Part shown: positions 22,056-34,042 of the stretch, in pieces
How positions within the stretch are numbered: the first letter of the stretch is position 1
Layout of the letters: each line of letters starts with the position of its first letter
From: Lamellibrachia columna
Lineage: Eukaryota; Annelida; Polychaeta; Sabellida; Siboglinidae
Length of the DNA: 64,000 nt
NCBI GenBank assembly: GCA_963662155.1
Contig: OY759267.1
Location: 31,228,976 to 31,292,975 of the forward strand
Direction: 5' to 3'
Program-made: the position numbers and the translations under genes
The notes under the pieces: model-generated
Seen by the model: only the letters and a program-made list of their open reading frames with translations
The model's database searches: none
Told to the model about the DNA's origin: nothing

Positions 22056-22600
22056 ATGCCACGGGCAAAGCCCACAAAGAAGCGGAAATTTTATGGCAAC
22101 AAGTATACACGACCATTGAAAGAAACTGCCAAGCCGTGTGCTTCTGAAGAGAAACTACAGTACACCAAGAAGAGAAGTGTTGTCACTGAACTTGATGGGT
22201 ACAGACTGATAGATGTGCGAAATCTGGTGAACTCTGTCAGTGCTTTCACTTGTCCTAACTGCGGTGGTCATGGGTATACTGTCACAGAGGACATTGCTGG
22301 ACTCCGAAGTTCTCTGTCATTTGAGTGCATGAATCATGACTGTGGCCACACTTACAAACTGAACTCTCAGCCTGATGGTGAAAGTGTCAACACCAGATTT
22401 GAGATGGCCATGTTTAGCATTGGCCGCAACCGACAACAAGCTGTGCGTCTCCTCGGAGAGATGAACATGCCTCCACCTGTGTCCCGTACTATGTGGAACA
22501 AAACGAAGGACAAGATTCATGAGTTCATTAGGGATGGAAGTTCATGGATGGAAGGTCAGCCACTTCAGCATCAAGCTGTGTCAGTTCTAATATGTATATG
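22056..22600 (+). CDS. Mutator-like transposase, N-terminal part, cut off by a TA repeat
   Basis: The ATG at 22056 follows an acceptor-like tttccag and opens a basic N-terminus (MPRAKPTKKRKFYGNKYTR), a likely nuclear localisation and DNA-binding region. Residues about 70-110 hold a zinc-ribbon-like set, CPNCGG then CMNHDCGH, and residues about 120-160 hold the block RFEMAMFSIGR...LLGEMNMPPPV. This order matches the N-terminal half of the invertebrate Mutator-like transposase-domain family (recalled as Pfam Mutator). The frame then runs into a TA-dinucleotide tract, so the catalytic half is missing or lies beyond an intron that holds the repeat. No stop or frameshift breaks the N-terminal part. 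Confidence 0.7.
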
Positions 22601-22616
22601 TATATACATATACATG

Positions 22617-22676
<60 letters not shown>
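22592..22676. repeat. TA-dinucleotide microsatellite
   Basis: Irregular tatgtatatgtatatac words lead into an almost pure (TA)n run at about 22621-22676. It begins exactly where the transposase-like frame loses meaning. Shorter TA runs follow at 22770-22787 and 22875-22890. Confidence 0.95.
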
Positions 22677-22677
<1 letters not shown>

Positions 22678-22739
22678 CTCTGTATGTACCAGAGCGATCC
22701 TGGTTCAAACAGTATGTGACAGAGTAAATAAATTATAAC

Positions 22740-23195
22740 TAAACGTTAGGGCAAATGCTATTTATCTTATATATATATATATATATGTACAATATATAGC
22801 TTAATATATAGCATAATATATAATATTTATTTACGTAGGTTGATTGTTTATTAATAGTGACATGGATATAGCATATATATATATATAATGTACGATGTAT
22901 AGCATAAATGTATAATATTTATATAAGTATAGAAGGTCAGCATATAATATATACGTATAGCATAATATATACATACTATTTATGATGATGTACTCAAACG
23001 TACACTCATACAAACATCCTCGCATACTCACATACATAGACAGAAGGTTCACATTGTCACCTCCTCGTGGTTTCTGTCGTGAATCACAACACTGGTAAAA
23101 CATCGGTGCTGTGTGCACCAAGAACAGTGTGGTAATACTGCACTTCTAAAAATGTAGGGAATAGGCACGCAAACTTAACAATTTGTGCAATCTTT
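22740..23195. other. AT-rich spacer
   Basis: Short TA runs and the hairpin-bearing repeat copy at 23048-23130. No gene recognised. Confidence 0.5.
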
Positions 23196-23199
23196 CCAG

Positions 23200-23544
23200 A
23201 ATATGGAAAAGCCGATATTGCTGGTGATAGGACACAGTTTTGTGCGTAGGATGCACCACGTGTGCCAAGTCGGTGAGGTAGGTGGGGAGCGGCACAGGTA
23301 CTATCGACGAGATCTTGACCTTGCTGATATGTTTGGAAAGGTCGTTTTCCGAGGGAAAGGGGGACTTACCGTGGATCGCCTTTTTCGTGAACTGAGAGCG
23401 GTGTGGGTAATTGTACCAACTGTCGTTCTGGTTGACATCGGAACAAATGATTTAGGTAATGGTTGTGTACCTGAGGACCTGGCAGAGCGTATTGTAGCAT
23501 TCGCACGCGAACTGCTTACAATAGTCAATACCCTAATTAAATTT
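23200..23544 (+). CDS. SGNH/GDSL-hydrolase-like exon, ending in a TA repeat
   Basis: After the acceptor ctttccag, ATG at 23203 opens MEKPILLVIGHSFVRRMHHV, whose GHS occupies the place of the nucleophile block I of SGNH hydrolases. Residues about 45-60 give GKGGLTVDRLF (block II Gly), and about 75-90 give VVLVDIGTNDLG, the block III GxND motif. The region after that would carry the Asp-x-x-His block V but is replaced by a TA repeat, so the domain is C-terminally incomplete. SGNH domains like this occur in mobile-element ORFs and in invertebrate multi-copy genes. Whether this is an exon with the repeat in the next intron, or a truncation, cannot be told here. Confidence 0.65.
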
Positions 23545-23552
23545 TATATATA

Positions 23553-23640
<88 letters not shown>
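23545..23640. repeat. TA-dinucleotide microsatellite
   Basis: A (TA)n run of about 95 bases that directly truncates the SGNH-like frame, followed by att/taa triplet repeats up to about 23740. Confidence 0.95.
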
Positions 23641-23643
<3 letters not shown>

Positions 23644-23889
23644 TAATGATAATAATATTTTTATTAATAATAATAATTAAATAATGTATCTATATTATTA
23701 TTATTATTAATAAAATATTATTATCATTAATAAAGATATAAAATGCTTCGTGTGTGTTTTAATTTTGACTTTCTAGAGATTATTTAAGGTAAACTTTTTT
23801 ATCTTCGTATACAAGTGTATACATTCATTATAGAGTGGACTCCATAATTATAGTACACCTACCTACTGGGGGCAATGTAATCTTTTAGC

Positions 23890-24060
23890 TGTCTCGACAC
23901 CTGGGCCGACCTATCTCTAACTAAGCGCCATCATATCATTTATCATTGGTCCGAGTTGTCTCAAAATCGGAGCCGAGCTGTCTCGGAACTCCGAGCTGTC
24001 TCGAACTGGGCCGAGTTGTCCCAGGCCGAGTTGTCCATGGGCCGAATAGTCCAAGCACTG
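23890..24060. repeat. Degenerate ggccgagttgtc minisatellite
   Basis: The word gggccgagttgtc and close variants recur at irregular 12-30 base spacing from about 23900 to 24050. Repeat-derived short frames are open on both strands, but nothing coding is recognised. Confidence 0.65.
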
Positions 24061-24199
24061 AATTATATACATACGTGTCATCAACTTTGAGTTTGAAATG
24101 CTCATGTGAGCGATTACCAACCCGACACAACTCATATTCTTCTTTCAAGCTGTGTGTTGACATTCCTAAACCTAACTTGCTCTATGACGCAGATCTCTG

Positions 24200-27100
24200 G
24201 CCTGCTGGAACAAAGATTGGACGGTATTTCCCACCTAGGAAACACACACTAACAGATTCAACACACTTATAGACTTCCCCCTCCATATTGCTTCCTTTAA
24301 CTCCAGAAGTATACCGAACAGTTCTTTTGACGTGGTTGACATCTTAAACTCTTTAGATATACTTGCTGTCCAGGAACACTGGCTCTCTAAACAGAGCCTT
24401 TCTTTCCTTAATTCTGTTCACTCTGACTTTAACGCCAGAGGAATTACATCCATTGATTATGGTGATGGTTTGAGTGGACGTCCTCATGGTGGACTCTGCT
24501 TTTTATGGAGGCGTTCACTCGACCCCTTTATCGTTGATTTATGCTGACGAGAAGAGACTCCTGGGTCTAAAAATTACCAGCTCTAACGCCACTATTCTAC
24601 TTCTTAATGTCTATCTATCTATCTATCAGACTGATGACAATGCTGATGAATATCTATACATTTTTGGCAAAATCCAGGCCATAAGCGATTAATTTGAATC
24701 AACCAATATATTCATCATTGGTGATTTTAATGCGGATATTAAGAACCCCAGTCTTTTTACTCCATTTCTCAATGCTTTTATAAACGACTGTCACCTTATC
24801 GCAAGTGACACATTGCTTCTCCCCTCTGATGCTTTTACATATGTTAGTGATGCGCACGGCTCAAGGAGCTAGCTCGACCACGTGTTCACCACCCACTCTA
24901 GTCACTCATCAATATCTGATATGGAAGTTAAATATGATTGTGTCTCTTCCGACCACTTACCTCTATGCTTTTCCCTATATGTCAAGTTATTACCTTCCCC
25001 TGAAGCCACCATACAGGAGCAAATTCACGCACCTCATCCTGTGTGGAATGCTGCCTCCCCCCAGGATCTCCATAACTATCATACACAAACCGGTTTGCTT
25101 TTATCTGCTATTGATGTACCTCGTGAGGTTTTAAGATGTACTAACCCTAATTGTAATGTTGAAGCCCATCGCACTTTGCTAAGCAATCTTTACAATGATA
25201 TTATAAAATCTGCCGAGGTAATCCCTAGTAAGGCTAACAACACATCTTCTAAGTATACTGTTCTAGGCTGGAAAGACCTAGTCAGAGACTCCCATCAAGC
25301 TGCTAGAGAATCCTTTCTCTTCTGGCGGTCTGCTGGGAGTCCTCGCCATTGTCCCTTGTATGATATAATGAAAGTTAGACGTGCTCATTTTAAACGCAAC
25401 AAAAGACTATGTGAAAAAAATGCTGAAATTCTTAAAGCTGAAAGACTTGCTTCTAAACTATGTAATAATGACTTCAAAAACTTCTGGAAGGACATAAAAC
25501 ATATGAATAACGCCAGGTTGCCAAATCCTAGCAATGTTGGTGGTGCTTCAGGTGTCGAAAATGTAAAGAATATGTGGCTTCATCATTACCAATCCCTACT
25601 TAACTCTACCTGGCTCTCCAGTCAACATCAAGAAGATTAATGAATACTGTAGCAATGTACAGCTTAATGTTCAAATGATTGTTAATGTTAAGGAAATTCA
25701 AGATATAATATATGCAATGCCTGTAGGCAAAGCCCCGGGTTATGATAGTGTAAGTAACGAACATTTTAAATATGCGAATGAAAAACTTCATGTTCTCATG
25801 TCACTTTTATATAGTAGCATGTTAATTCATGTTTTTTTACCGGATGCTATGATGATTATAATCATAGCCCCCATAATAAAAAATAAGGCGGGTGACCTGT
25901 CTGATAACATAACTACCGACCCATTGCTCTAGCCACAATTGCTAGTAAATTATTTGAATCCTTGATGCTATCCAGGGTTTCTACTTTTTTATCTGCATGT
26001 GTAAACCAATTTGGATTTAAAAAGCATCACTCAACTGAAATGCTCATATTTTTATTAAAAGAACTCTTTCGACACTACATAGCAAATGGCTCATCTATGT
26101 ATGTTACCATGCTGGATGCCTCTAAGGCCTTTGACAAAGTCAATCATAGTAAGCTATTCACCAAACTAATTGACCGGGGATGTCCTTCTTTTATTGTTCG
26201 CATTCTTTATTACTGGTACAGAACCCAGAAATTCACTGTCAGATGGTGTTGTAGCTTCTCAGACTGTTTTACCATTTCAAACGGTGTTAAGCAGGGTGGA
26301 ATCCTTTCTCCACATCTTTTTAACGTTTACATGGATGACTTAAGTGTAAATTTGAATAAATTACAAATTGGTTGTCTTTATGCAGGAACCATAATGGATC
26401 ATATGGTGTATGCCGATGACCTTTGTGTTTTTTCACCTAGTGTTGCGGGGTTGAGAAAACTCACCGATTGTTGTGCCAAGTATGGCAATATGTTTGATAT
26501 AACGTACAATGCCAAAAAATCTGTCTGTATGTTTATTGATAACAAACCTAGGGACAAGAAAAATATTCATCCTGTTGTTATCAATAACCATACACTACCT
26601 TACACTGAGAAATGTAAATACCTTGGTCATATTGTAAACAATAACCTTATTGATGATGACGATATTGCCAGGCAGAAAAGATGTATCTATGCTCAGGCAA
26701 ATGCTTTAGCCCGAAAATTTTACTTATGCAACAATTCCATTAAAACAACTTTATTTAATTCATACTGTGGTTCAATGTACACCTCAAGTCTTTGATGTCA
26801 TTTAAAAAAACAGAGTCTGAAAGGTATTACTGTCGCTTATAACAACAGTTTTAGAATTATACACAACCTGTCACCCCGCTGTACTGCAAGCCATATGTTC
26901 GCTACTAATTATGTTAAATCCTTGAATGAACGTATTCGCTCATAAATTTTTAGCCTTTTATGCCGGTTGGAAAAATCCGACAATATACTTTTTGTGACTT
27001 ATCTTCATTTATTTATTATCAAAGTCCATTGATTAAACATTGGATTGATCAATTGTATGCTTTTAATTCATGATGTTTGTACTTTTATACAAATATATTT

Positions 27101-27287
27101 TGTATCCTTATCTTATATATATATTTTACTACACATCATGTATATATATTTATATATGTATATTTTTCACACTACATGTACCTCTATTGTTCATCATGTG
27201 TGTATATGTATGTGTTTTTTTTACCTGTATGTATTTATAATATTATGGGCTCTTGCCTGAAATAAAACATTATTATTATTATTATAT
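24200..27287 (+). mobile_element. Near-complete APE-type LINE (Jockey/I-group-like)
   Basis: Endonuclease blocks appear in order: LDILAVQEHWLS (about 24350), FIIGDFNADIKN (about 24720), LDHVF (about 24875) and SDHLPLCF (about 24950), followed by a long linker ORF (24882-25640). The reverse transcriptase follows: VGKAPGYDSVSNEHFK, YVTMLDASKAFDKVNH, NGVKQGGILSPHLFNVY and the intact palm motif YADD within MVYADDLCVFSP. A C-terminal region continues to about 26960, and the element ends with aaataaaacattattatt, an (ATT)n tail at about 27270-27287. Stops at about 24546, 24690, 24870 and 25638 and a frameshift near 25915 inactivate it. The clade call is from motif feel only. Confidence 0.85.
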
Positions 27288-27439
27288 ATTATAACGTGGT
27301 TCTAGTTGATATACTTTGACCAACTCAAATATAAAAAACGCGCGCCTAGTGAACACGTGGTAACCAACCAGTGCCCGAGGCACTTCTAATTCTACGTGTT
27401 TGATCAGCATTGTCCATAAGTCTGGATTTTTACTCCGAT

Positions 27440-29945
27440 ATTTACTTACTTAGGTTTACTTAGGTTCTTCCTGACCGTAGGCGGTGGCCTCGGTGGTCAG
27501 ATCTTCAATTATCCCTTGGAATTTTCTACGACTTCCTGGCAAGGCAGCTTTGTAGTTGTAGAGAAACTCCTCAGTACTCCAATGTCTATCTAGGCGGTTT
27601 TTAAATGAGTTGACACTTGGGGCAGTTACAACTACTTCCGGTAGATCATTCCATAATCTGGTAACTCTAAGTGAGAAGCTTTATTTTCTAACATTTGTAC
27701 AAGCATTTTCTATAAACAATTTCAAACTATGACCCCTTGTTCCTTCCTTTGTATCACTGTCTTTGTGCAGCTTGACAATGTTAGATACATCACTGTCATA
27801 TTTCCCATGGAGCAGTTTATATACCTCAATCATATCACCACGAGTTTGTCTATATGCAAGTGTAGGAAGTTTCAATCTCTGAAGTCTTTCTTCGTAAGAA
27901 ATATTCTTCATACCAGGAAGCTGTTTTGTTGCGCGTCTTTGCACATTTTCGATGGCATCTTTGTATTTCTGTTTATAAGGGGACCATGTTGATATTGCAT
28001 AATCTAGATGACTCCTAACTAAAGCTTTATATAATGGCACCAAATTATGTTGATTTAGGATTGTAAAGGACCTTCTAATAACTGCCATGATACTATTTGC
28101 TTTGTTTATTTTTTGGTTGATGTGTTTATCAAATTCTAGGTTTTAATCAATTATAACCCCAATGTCTTTTTGTTCTTCTATTCCTCCTAATTCATGGGCA
28201 GTATTATCTATCTTCAGGTTGTATGCATACTCTTGCTGTATTGTTTTCCCTACGTGCATTAAATTACATTTATCTGGGTGGAACCTTAATAACCATTTAC
28301 TTGACCAAAATGTTAAATAATCTAAGTCGTTCTGTAGTGTACGCTGGTCATGTGGACTAGTAATCGTTTAGAAAATCTTTGTATCATCCGCAAACATATA
28401 TACATTTGAAACTATATTCTCAGGAAGATCATTTATGTATAAAACAAATAGGATCGGTCCTAAGACACTGCCCTGTGGAATACCACTTGTTATATTTGCC
28501 CACTCAGAATTTGTCCCATTTACATTGACCTGCTGTACCCGGTCAGACAAGAACGCCTGGATCCATCTTAGTGTGTAATACTCTATACCATACGATTTAA
28601 GTTTGCCTATCAATCTTTTGAGAGGGACTGTGTCAAATGCTTAAATGAAGTCCAAATATACAACGTCTACAAATTCCCCTCTATCCAAAGCTTTGGTCCA
28701 TGAGTCAATAACATTTAATAATTGGAGTACCTTTAATAAAAATTTAATAAAACCAAATTGTTGCGTACTAAATTATTTTTTCCTAATCATATGATTGACA
28801 ATATGATCTTTGACACATTGTTCCATACATTTACATATTATACTTGTTAAGCTGACTGGTCTATAATTTCCTACGTTTTTTCGATTACCCTTCTTAAATA
28901 TGGCTGAGATCCTTCCCTGTTTCCATTCCTTTGGTAGTTCACCCACAGCAGTTAATTATTAAATAGCCTAGCTAGTGGTTTACATAAATGATTAGATAGC
29001 TCTTTCAACAACCTAGGATGAACACCATCTGGCCCTACCGATTTACACACATTAAGGTTATCAAGCCTTTTTTTAATAATTTCCTCATCAATAGTCAATT
29101 CTTCCATGTTGTGCCTTAACTTCACTGGTGGAATATGAGGGATATCACCATCTGGCTCTATAGTAAAAACACTTGACAAAAAATATCCTAGGACATCTGC
29201 CTTTTCCCTATCAGAATCTGTGAGTCTAGATTTAGGATCTTATGGGTCTGTGTTCAGATCTGAAACACCTTCCCGATTCTTGGTTTTGGAGTTCATATAT
29301 TTCCATACTGCTTTTGGGTTTGTCTTAGATTCTGTTGCTAGCTTCATCTCAAATTCCTTCTGTATCCTCCTCGTTAATTTACGGACTTGATTTCTAGCCC
29401 TACAATATTCAGTATAGTATTTTCCTTCTTTTGTCTCCATATAACGTTTCCATAAAATGTGTTTTTTCTTAATTTTCTTTACTGATTCCTTGTTTAGGGG
29501 TACTTTTCCTTTATGTCTGTTAACATTTCTCACAAGTCGATGAGGGATGAATTCATCCTCTATCTTTTTAATATATTCTTTAAAACCTAACCATTGATGG
29601 TTTATAGTGCTCGTGCCAAATATCTCGCCAGTCTGTGTGGTCTAGTTTCGTCTTCATACTATTATAATCCCCTTGGTCTTAATATTATTTAAGTCGTGTA
29701 TGGCTTGCTATTTCTGCATAGCACCTAAATGTAGTGATGAGGACAGAGTGATCACTCTTACCAAGTGGGCTTTTATACACTATATCATCTATCGTATCTT
29801 TTTCATTGGTGAAAAACTAAATCAAGAATGTTCGATTTATTTCCTAATCGCCCCCTTGTTGGGAGTGTGACATGTTGGAAGAGGAAATTATCTCTTATTC
29901 CTTCTTTAAATTTAGTATCTGGGCTATTAGTATTCTCTGAGAGTG
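27440..29945 (-). mobile_element. 5'-truncated CR1-like LINE
   Basis: Reading the minus strand from 29945: an endonuclease C-terminal block (LPTRGRLGNKSNILDLVF), a linker rich in Lys/Arg, then reverse transcriptase blocks: NVCKSVGPDGVHPRLLKEL, WIQAFLSDRVQQVNVNG, SGIPQGSVLGPILFVLYIND and MFADDTKIF with both catalytic Asp residues. The thumb/C-terminal region has SHLDYAISTWSPY and YEERLQRLKLPTLAYRQTRGD, ending WNDLPEVVVTAPSVNSFKNR. The 3' end shows a short (AAGT)n tail at about 27440-27460. Several stops and frameshifts break it. Its 3' end faces that of the LINE at 24200-27287, 150 bp away. Confidence 0.85.
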
Positions 29946-30469
29946 TGTACCAGTTTTGTGTGTGTCTGTGTGCACGCGCACGTGCGTGTGTGATTTATAT
30001 TATATACCTACAATGTTAAGTCATTTTTCAGTTTTAAACGATACCTGTGGCTGTGGCCAGTGTGGGTCTGACTGCGGATTCACCACGCTTCGATCACATG
30101 TTTTATTTCCTTGCAAATGGGTTCTACCACACGTCCGTTAGCAATACATTTAGAGCCAGTGTGCAGCGATCTGCAAAGAAGTTTCGTTTGAGAGGTATGT
30201 GCAGTCATTGATATTTGATTTAGCTGACTTACGCAGATTGTTTTCATAGTGGAGGATCTGAAATAGAGTTGAGCTGTGCTCAGTCACAGGAGTCCGTGCT
30301 TTAGTTCCATCATTCAATATGATCCCAGGCATATTTATGTTACAAAAATGTTCTATCTTAGATCATTTTTAGGGCCAAATAGCACCCTGGTATGTGCCAT
30401 GGAACTAAAGCACTGAGGTATCAAATTTAGGCAAAACTATAGTTATAAAGGCAAAATCGCACAAGTCCC
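29946..30469. other. GT/GC alternating tract and unassigned sequence
   Basis: Starts with tgtgtgtgtctgtgtgcacg and cgcacgtgcgtgtgtg, an alternating purine-pyrimidine tract of about 45 bases exactly at the 5' truncation point of the LINE. The rest is unassigned. Confidence 0.5.
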
Positions 30470-30840
30470 CTATAATTTGTAGTCGCCTTGACTATTGCAA
30501 GTCACTGCTAAACAATGTTGCTAAAAAGGACTTGAAGGAGTACATAATTGTTTGGCATGTGTTGTAATCAAAGCCCCTCGTTTCTCAACATCACTTCCTC
30601 TATTTAAACAGCTCCACTGTCTTCTGGTTGTGTATCGAACCAAATTAGCTACCATTATGTATTGGGCCCTTTCTACACAACAACCACCCTACTTGGTTAG
30701 TTTCTTGCATTTTACAGATATCCCTAGGAATCTAAGATCATCTGTGCCACAACAACTTTTTGTCCCCAAAACTAATATTGACATTGACAAATGTGCTTTC
30801 TCTGCATGGCAGCACGGATCATATTGAGTCACATGCAAAT
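30470..30840 (+). mobile_element. LINE C-terminal fragment
   Basis: Combined frames give LDYCKSLLNNVAKKDLKE, then APRFSTSLPLFKQLHCLLVV and LRSSVPQQLFVPKTNIDI, the familiar C-terminal region of CR1/L2-type reverse transcriptases. Two or more frameshifts separate the blocks, and everything upstream is missing. Confidence 0.65.
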
Positions 30841-31260
30841 TTCCAGGTTAGAAAATAAACAAACAAAACAAGCACCATCGTACGATGAATCTGTATATTT
30901 CATCCAGTATAGCAATTATACAATGATTATTTCCTAAGTAAAAAAATGTCAGCAACCAAATGTTTTGTCTTAAGTACTGAGACATTCGGTTATCTATTTC
31001 CACTTCTGCACATACTTCTATGAGCTCAGATTCCTGGGGACGCAGGCGCATTAAGTTCACTATATTATCATTATCACGTACCACACTGATCTACGAAATA
31101 TTAGCAATTATTTGTAGAACGTTCATCTGCATGTAGAGTTTATCAATTTATGCACATAATTTGCACACAAGTGTTGGGACAAGCATTCTTCATGTTATTT
31201 GTCTCCAATAGTTAAACATATATTTTGAATATTTATATAATATATAATATTCACTAATTA
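30841..31260. other. No gene recognised
   Basis: AT-rich sequence. An open minus-strand frame (30848-31084) has no motif I recognise. Confidence 0.45.
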
Positions 31261-31280
31261 ATGGATAGTGTGTGTTGCAG

Positions 31281-32705
31281 GGGAAAGTTGTGTTTTGTGG
31301 CAAAAGGAGGCCTGCGGTTGGTACTGCGCAGCCGTACTGAGATCGAGGCAGCACTTAGAGTGTGCCACGATGATCCGGGCACTGGGGGTCATCGGGGCGT
31401 GGCGGTTACTTTGAAAAAACTGGACTACGATGGCAAAATATGTGATATATTGGGTAAGTTAAACATACTATCTTTATAAATGTAATTGGAGTACAAATTG
31501 CCATAACAGCATGAGTGATATGTTAAGCCTGTGTAGTGTTACAGAGACTATGCCACTATGTCATAACTTTATTGTACTTTGCTAGTGCTGGTGAAACTAT
31601 TACATCATCGGGTAATGACGTCAACAATTTAGCACTGTGATTATTTTTTTCAGGCTTTCAGTGATTAAACTCGCATTCTGTGTTGCATAATATTTATAGT
31701 GAATTTAACAAAATGTCTTCTGATTCTTTTCTATTTCACATTGTAGGTGAAAGCGTGCCCGCATGCCAGCACAAAATGAAGACTGGCTCCCGAGCTTCAG
31801 CCCATCAAAACAGATGTTACCTGGGATGTAGTAGGTATCGACCTGATGGGGCCTTATTTCGAAACTTCGAACTGGGTAAATACATTTTCACTGCGACTGA
31901 TTTGTTTTTCTAAGTTTGTCTTCGCAAGGCCGATTAAGGTACTAATAGCACTGCACAGTTCTGTTTGGCTTTCAATCATATTGTGTGTCCACTCCTATAT
32001 GCACAGTTTATTACCGACCTTCGCACATCCATTTATGGACATGGTAAATGACACTATAGGCTAACTTTGTTATCAGCCCTCACTGTAACCAATTAAACTG
32101 ACTTTCTTCAAATACTATTGCATTTGACAGTGTTAACATTGATGCTGTTTTGGGCAATATTATCTAGCTTCCTTGCTTCTCTTGGACGTATGCTTTATAT
32201 GTGGATTACAGTATATGTATCTATCATGGCAAATGTATGAAGTGCAAATGTACAATAATGTTCAATGATGAATTCTGATTGACAGTGACAGAGCAAAGCT
32301 GCAGGGGATGTCAGTGCTGCTATCATTGACCTCTTCTATTCCTACGGGCCACCACAACGCCTCCTGAGTGACCAAGGTCGTGAATTTATAAATGTGGTAT
32401 GGCACAAATATACTTCTCACTTGGCTGCTTATTATTATTTTACATATTACTATTAGCATTAAAATAATAATATGCATATTTTGGTGATGTTAGGATGCAT
32501 GTCAGTTGTCTCATTTTAATGAACTATATCACATTATGCTTGTCTGATGCAGGTGGTAAGCTGGAGGCCAACTGGCTCGGTCCATACACGGTTAAGACCG
32601 TCGGACCGAACCATCAGGCGGTCTTAGAGAAGGACGGGGTGCTGTTGAAGCACAAAGTGAACTTTGGCCAGCTCAAGCCATATTTAGATCGCACGTTTCA
32701 TGAAG
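31281..32705 (+). pseudogene. Ginger-like integrase, multi-exon, decayed
   Basis: Blocks in order, separated by intron-like gaps with ag/gt ends: a zinc-binding N-terminus (LRSRTEIEAALRVCHDDPGT then GHRG) at 31281-31453; a core start with the first catalytic Asp (TDVTWDVVGIDLMGPYFE) at about 31800-31880; IFTATDLF and SKFVFARPIK up to 31938; then AAIIDLFYSYGPPQRLL and SDQGREFIN, the second catalytic Asp, at 32290-32395. The C-terminal domain (GGKLEANWLGPYTVKTVG) lies at 32553-32705. The part expected to hold the third catalytic residue, Glu, is absent between 32396 and 32552. At least two frameshifts occur in the 31747-31940 exon. Together with the Ulp1-type ORF downstream this fits a Ginger1-like DNA transposon. 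Confidence 0.75.
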
Positions 32706-32854
32706 GTATAGTAAACTTATCTGTTTTTTATATGTATTTTTAGTAATGTTTTTTTATTGTTTTTCTCTTGGTTGGGTGCTGCATATTTCTTCCCATTGTA
32801 TCAAATAACAGGCATGAGGTGATTAACTTCACCTAATCATTAACTTAATAATTA

Positions 32855-34042
32855 ATGAGTACTGCCTGCCCAGCTGCTGCACTCGTTTCGACTACCACCC
32901 GCCCAGCTGCTGCAATCGTGACGACTACCACCCGCCCAGCTGCTGCAATCGTGACGACTACAACCTGCCCAGCTACGGCAATCGTGACGACTACCACCCG
33001 TCCAGCTGCTGCAAGCGTGACGACTACCACCCGCCCAGCTGCTGCACTCCTTTCGACTACTGCCTGCCCAGCGATGACTGCCTCACTGCTGCCAGTGCCA
33101 ACCAAGCGGCCACACACCAAGAACGCTAAGGTTGTGTGTTCGTCAAAACAGCAGCGTGTGGACTTCGTTTTAGATGAGTTCAGTTTGCTGACAGACGACC
33201 ACGAATGGGTAGAACTACAATTGCTGAAGAAGCAATTTCCTGGAATGGCCGGCTTGCAAAACCCAGTTCTCGGTGCCGTTCTGCAGTTCGCTGTTGCGAG
33301 TGGACCGTTTGTGTATGTACTGCATGATGGAGAACTGCACAGGGTAACTGTCGCCACTCCACCAACCCACGTGGATGCAGATGTCATCGTTTATGACTCG
33401 CTCAACAGAAGTGTCAACATGCACTGCAAAATGCAGATTGCTTCACTGCTGTGAACAACACACTCAAGAATCAGGTGTGTTGTTGACACCAGTCAGCGAC
33501 AGAGTGGGGTCATTGATTGTGGGCTCTACGCCATTGCAGCAGCAACATCTGTGTGTTATGAGGAATTCCCCAGTGGCGAGTACGATCAGGCTGCAATGAG
33601 TGGACACTTGCGAACCTGCATTGAAAGTGGTGTCATGACACACTTCCCAAGCAGCATGAGGTTAGACTTAATGTGTAACTTAATAATTGCCATGATATTG
33701 AAGAGTACGCATTTATATAACGCGAGTGGGATCTTTAATTTCCCTTGGCATAAACAGTAGATGTAAAATATATGCATATGATAATTATACATGTGTACGT
33801 ATATATTCAATGTGGTTGAAATATATTGAAAGATACTGATATAGTTGAAATGTTTTCATGTAGGAAATTGTTGACAATTTATGCTGATTCTTTTGGTGGG
33901 ATAGGCTGTAATATTTTCACCAAAATATAATAAAAACCACATTCTCTGATGTTATACATGCTCAGCAAATTTTTCACTTTGTTTGGATAGGTCTGCAGAC
34001 ACGTGTGAACATTTGAGTCACGATTGTGAAAATGATGACTGA
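32855..34042 (+). pseudogene. Ulp1/C48-type cysteine protease of the Ginger-like element
   Basis: ATG at 32855 starts a spacer of about six 11-residue repeats (RPAAAIVTTTT and variants), then a protease domain. A His-containing segment (HDGELHRVTVAT) is followed by VIVYDSL, which supplies the Asp, and SQRQSGVIDCGLYAIAAAT, which supplies the Gln and catalytic Cys of C48 peptidases. A single in-frame TGA at 33452-33454 lies between the Asp and Cys blocks; the frame continues unchanged on both sides. A donor at about 33662 (gttaga) and acceptor at 33990 lead in phase to a short last exon ending with TGA at 34040-34042. In Ginger1-type elements such a protease accompanies the integrase. Confidence 0.75.
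32860..33066 (+). repeat. 33-bp in-frame tandem repeat
   Basis: About six copies of a 33-base unit (cgcccagctgctgcaatcgt plus gacgactaccac) encode 11-residue Pro/Ala/Thr repeats. The period is a multiple of three and the frame is kept throughout, consistent with a low-complexity protein linker. Confidence 0.9.
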
